Positions 40,201 to 46,200 of a DNA stretch of 64,000 nucleotides are shown here, one piece after another. This stretch comes from Panopea generosa (Eukaryota; Mollusca; Bivalvia; Adapedonta; Hiatellidae), in contig CM055901.1 of NCBI GenBank assembly GCA_029582155.1, forward strand, positions 25,701,657-25,765,656, written 5' to 3'. The notes under the pieces are model-generated. The model did not search any database and was not told where the DNA came from. It saw nothing but the letters and a program-made list of their open reading frames with translations. The stretch's first letter is position 1; each line of letters opens with the position of its first letter. The position numbers and the translations under genes are program-made.

Positions 40201-43200
40201 GAGAGTTGTCAAAAATGAGCCATTTGTGTATCAAAGCTGTATTTCATGTAAGTTTTGGCAGTTTCTTTTGTCAGATAAACATGTACCTCTAGTGTTCTGT
40301 CTTTGAGAGTCTGTATATTTTCTTGCATTTGTGTCAACTCTTCTGCTGATCTTTTCTTCTTTTCCTGCATATACAAATATTACAAAATAAGATAATAAAA
40401 AAATAATGGTATTAAAAATATAAGTAGCCTTTTGCTAATGAACTAATATTTAGTTTATAACAGATCAGCAACTTGAATACTTCAGTACAGAGAAACTTGT
40501 AAGTAAGTTAATTTGTATAGACTAGGTTGTAGACTCAATTACTTGTTAGTAAATAGAAAATAAAATTATGAACTTGGTGATACACAAAATGTGTATTAAA
40601 GAACAATCTATATACCTCAGTATAGAGTCACCTAACTCAGAACAGAGAAATTAATAAGATCTCAGCACAGAGAAAACAAATTATGTGTTAATAATTATTA
40701 CCTCAGCACAGAGAAACTGATAAGCTATGTAGAGTTTATTAAGGTGTTCAAGCTCTCGGTTGATTTTCTGATACTCGAGGTACGATGACCGCTCCTCCTT
40801 CAGTTTGGTGATTGTTGGTGTAATGTCTTCCTTCAATACCTAAAGTATATCAAAGATAACATGTAGTCTGTATTGGCAGAATGGAAATAATATGGGTCAT
40901 TTGGGAATGATCTGTCAAATTGGAGTATTAGATTGTTTTATTCAAATTGAGAAGATAGAGAATATTAAGTGTCATTTTTATGTCATCGATGGGTAACAGA
41001 CGATCAGTTAACATAACCACTGTTTTCTGGGATCCTGAAAGGTTAATCAGTACTCGAACACACTCCATCAAGTAACTGATAACTTTCCTACTTGAATCAG
41101 TGGTGAGAGATGAATGATAATGAGACACAATGTCGTTTTATCTTTAAAACTACATACATGTGACACATCACTGTTTCCACATGTGCAGTTGTTCTTATGA
41201 ATTCCCATAAACTTTCTGGCAAATAAAAAGAAAACAAAATTGGTTTAAACAATGTTTTACTTTATGAGATGAAATTAAGTAACTAAACACACGTTGAAAT
41301 TGGAAATGGTATATTTTATTGATATCATCTCCAGAGATGCCAAGATGTGCGATTCAACATAGATATTGTAATGGTATAATAATTGATGCCTGAACTTGTA
41401 TAACCCAGCCATGTTGTTAACAGAGGCAACATACCAGGTAACAGAGACCTTGATAGAAAAGAGATGATACGACTAACAAGGGGATCTAAAATCTATCCTT
41501 TATACTGTAAAATAAATCTCAACTTTGTCAACAAGGAATGTTTTTCTTACAGCAACACATAAATAAATATCATCATTTAAATGATATGAAAAATAGAATA
41601 CCATGTACGTGTCTGAAAGTCTGAAATTGGTCAGGCCCATTTTTTTCTGTACTGAGCCTGTAATATGAGACTATCAGATGCTAGCACAGCAGTCCTTTAC
41701 ATTTTCCTTATATTAATTATATCACATAGTCTTTAATCAAGAATGATAAATTTATAGTGGCAATATTACAAAATTTTATAGTAAAACTATTATTTAAAAA
41801 AAAATTTAACTTGTGTTCACAGAACAAAAAAATGGCCGATTTAACACACTATAAACTCAGTTGTCGGTGCTTGAAAATTCTACTTGTCCACTTGCCATGA
41901 CAAGTAGCCATTTGGTCAGGGCGAGTAAGATTTAATAAACTGACCTTAATATTTCTTTGATTTTAAGCATTCAATTAAAAATGTTGGAAAGGGAGGACGA
42001 GTAGCTGTTATAAGAAATTTCAAGCCCTGGTTGTTAAATAAAAATATACAATGACAGGAATCTAAAAATGAGTGGCTACACGAGACATGCAGCCACCCAA
42101 AGGTGAGAATCATCGGCACAATAAAACAGCAAATGTGGGGTTTGGTTAAATGACGGGTTATATGTCAAGTAAAGCATGCATACAAGGGAATCTGGCAGAA
42201 TTTTTAAGCTAGTGTGATTTTTAATATTATACCGTATCAATTTCTTTCAATTTTGCATCTTTCTTTTCAATGGTTCTCTGTGCAGCTTCTTTCTTACTTT
42301 CATAAAGTCTGGTACCAGCTGCCTCTTCTATCATTGATAAAATCTGTAAGATTGATAAAAAACATACAAATATTGACTTTATTTAGACAAGAACATCGTT
42401 AAGTAGAATACCAACCTATAATCTTTGAAATTTTGTTTACAGTACAAGTATTCCTTGAACGAATACAAAATAGCTGTTGCTTTTTTTAGCATCTGCAAAT
42501 AATATCTTCAGCTTGCAAACATACCAGTTTGCATTTATTGCATTCTAGCTATCTCTAAGAAATTTTTATTTTCTATCCTTCAACCCAGATTTTTTACTGT
42601 TGCTGTATACTATTAAACACATTTCTGTCTGTCTTTGAAATCCATTCAAATACACTGGCATTTTTGGAGAGTTCTACTAAGTACTGGTATTTTTTTAAAT
42701 TAACTTGTAATTTGCAAGAACTGGTAAGCTTGTACCTTGAAACTTGTACTAAATATGAATCCTGCGCAGAGCTCATATTAGCTTAAAAACATGCATTTAT
42801 ATTAGTATTACCCATATTTGTAAATATAAAGAAAATTGACTTACTTCTGGTGGTTTCATGTTGAGAACTTTTGTGATTCTACCCTGCATAATAAGGAAAT
42901 GTGGATTGTTCACGTTTAGTTGCACAGACCTGAACAGGTCCTGGACTCGTGTGTTGTTGGCATTACTGCCATTAATCAGGTACTTGTTACGTCCTCCAAC
43001 AACCACCTAATAATTCAAAAAAATATTTGTACTTATAAGTTTAGAGTTACCGAGCCCAACATGTTCTCACTTCCATTACTTGATAAAAAGGAGCAACCAG
43101 GTGCTTTAGCCAAGGACCTGATTTGAACTAAGTCAATCTTTAACAGCTGGCAAACAAACTTTGCTTTACATACTTGTTAACAGTTGTGTTATTTTTATGG

Positions 43201-46200
43201 TGTGTGTGGAGGGATCTGTGCCACATGAAAACAGTATTTATAAAAGTTTTTACATGCATCTAAGCGTAAAATTTGAAGTTGTAAAAAAAAATCCATAATA
43301 TTCATTTAACCTCCTCAAAAGAATTTTCACAAGTATTGTGGTTAGTATTCCATTTAAATACTTGCAAGTACTGCATTGATGAAACTTCTGTAGGTGTCCC
43401 CATTTTTCACATGAATATCTTTATTAAACAATGGTAAGCTACACAGACCCAAGCTGATTATGTTAATACCTGTCTTGTAATGGTGATCTCATCATACTGT
43501 TCATATCCCAGAGGACTCTGCTTTTTGTCCAGGTTGTCAAATGTTATGCTCACAGTTGCCTTGGTGATGCCTGCCTGACCATTTTTATACACAAGCTCCT
43601 GTAGATTTGTAGCTCTCACCTGTCAAGTAACCAATAATTATGCACGCACTTCACGTTATAATTCTTTACTTTTTATCAATTTAAATTAATATTAATGAAT
43701 TTTTACTTAAAGGCTCATTAAACTTCCGAAATGGTCGTTTTTAGTTTTAATTTAAGTCAGTTTTACTCTTCCAAATGATAGGATACATATTTATTTTATC
43801 ACTGAAAACTTTGCAAATAAATATAAAGAGTATTATTAGTACAGAATTAGGGAGTCACGAAGCTTGTTCGGAAACGCGTCGGTCGGTAATATATGATCAA
43901 TTCACTTCAGAAACATAGGACCTAAAAAAATAAATGTTGTGTTTCATTCTGAAAAAAACTGGTCGGTAGGTAGGATTATTTTTTTTTTGGCGGATTTTTT
44001 AGATGCAAAATCAAAGGTTCGGTGTTTTTTTGTTATTTTTTTTAGTTATTTTTTTTCTTATATAAATTAATAACAAGAGAAATATAAAATCATGATTTTT
44101 TTAATAAAATTTTACTACTCTAATACCACAGATAAGTTTTCTCAATAAGTAGGAAAGTGGTGAAAGAAGCATTCTTTTTTATTTTGTTTGTAAAAATTCA
44201 ACCATGTAAGTGTGATTTTGTCCAAAAAAAACAGGTTGGGTGGGTAGAAACTATTCTTAAACTTAATTTTTCAAGTGCTTATGTAGATATTTGCTGTATA
44301 GAAAATATCCGTTTTGATACCGGGATTTTCCCGTCCAATAACAAAAACACGGCAAATACCGGAAAATACACCGATGTTTAAACCAAGATTAGAAAGTTGC
44401 GCATGTGCACCTTGATACCTTATGGCTTATACAAGAAAATAGTGAATAATTCATGATGAATAGAATCCTTGGAGATTCAACAAGAATTTCATCATGTTAT
44501 AACTTATTGACGAGCAACGTTCAATGTCTAGTTTGCAAATGATTTAATAATTATAAATGCGTTGAAATGTAGAAAGAATTAATACTGTAACAATTTCAGA
44601 AACGATTTTGTGTCATTTCTTTTTCACAGTTTTTCAGATTGTTTATTTTTGGTCTTGTGGTACAGTTGTGCTTCGAATTTCAAGTCGCACTTTTCTAAAA
44701 GTTTCGGACGTGTTAAAGATCGTCTTTGGTAAGTGTTATATACTGGTTTTCGCCCGATACTTGGAGCACCCAAACCATCCCTAACACAACAGTCAGCGAA
44801 TGTTTTTAAATTCTTTTTATAAAATATACGGTCGGGACCTTTTACTATTGGTCGGTCAGGAAACCATAAAGACAGCATTTATTTTTTTAGGCCTAGTATG
44901 GGGAACTGTAGGCGATGCGGTTAAAATTAAATAACCGCTTTCCGTTAGATAGTTTTTAAGAACATCCCCTTTATTCCCCTCAGTGTATCAATGAACAGGA
45001 ACACACAAGCTGATTAATTACTTTTTAATAGCTGTACTAAACAAACCACCCTTGGTAGCCTCTCAATATTGACTACGATAAAGTGATGGGTGATGTAATA
45101 GCGCGTGCGATAGTATCACGCGTAAATGCAAGGGAGGATCCTGAGCAAGAGTAACTGAGACCAAACTAGTATTCCATACTCATTGTTTTTCAGTGCGTTC
45201 AAGTTATATTGTACTACGTTCTAGTGTTTCCCCCAGGATCGAAAAAGGGCAGGGTACCAATTGAAAAAGGCCATTTTTTGGGGCGTACAAAATAATAGAA
45301 AAAAGGTCATTACTTTATTGCGTGTTGTGTTGAGCACCATTTTCAGCACTAATAACAAGTATGATACATGTATGTTTTGGTAAATGTATGAAGGCTATTA
45401 CAATATCATGTATTAATAAAACATGATATCAAGGAACTATAGAAGGATATACTATAGTTCCTTGATGATACTGTAGTAGCATTATTAATAATACATGATA
45501 CTATTGTAGTAGCCTTATTATTAATCAATTATAAAGTTAATTCAACAGTATTTGATAGTTCAAGTACCCTTATAAGATGAATATTATATTTACACAATGC
45601 TTTAATCTATTTAAAATTTGAACCGTTTTAAGTTGGGATTTTATTTGTTGAAATAAGATGCTGAGAAACCGGGAGTATCCAACTATCCATTAATGTGAAA
45701 TTCAAATATATGTTTCTATCCTATATTAGAATAATATTGCCATAAAAATATAGTAAAGGAATGTTTATAAATGTACAACTTGTCATATTTAAAAGTTAAT
45801 ACAACTGAGAAGTTTTTAATGTTTGATTCTGTAATTTCCATTAGGTGTCAGTGTATTTCCAAATAAATATTAATTTTATAAAAGGAAACATTCATAGTTA
45901 AGATTTAAACATTGATAATGAATGGGACTGCTATAACCGATGCACTGATTTTTTAGTATCCAATTTTTGAAGGCGCCAACTTTTAGACCGGGTTTCTCAA
46001 ATTGGTTTACATACGGTAGGCAACATCCGGGTGTTTTTTTTCCTTCAATTTATGTACAAAATAAACCATTTTAAGTGGGGATTTTATTCTAGCTTTGTTG
46101 AAATAAGATGCTGAGAAAACCCTTTACGATTTCATTGTTTTGCTTACTTGCATAAAGCCCTTACTATACACTGCGATCTATTTCTAGTTGTCTTGATCCG

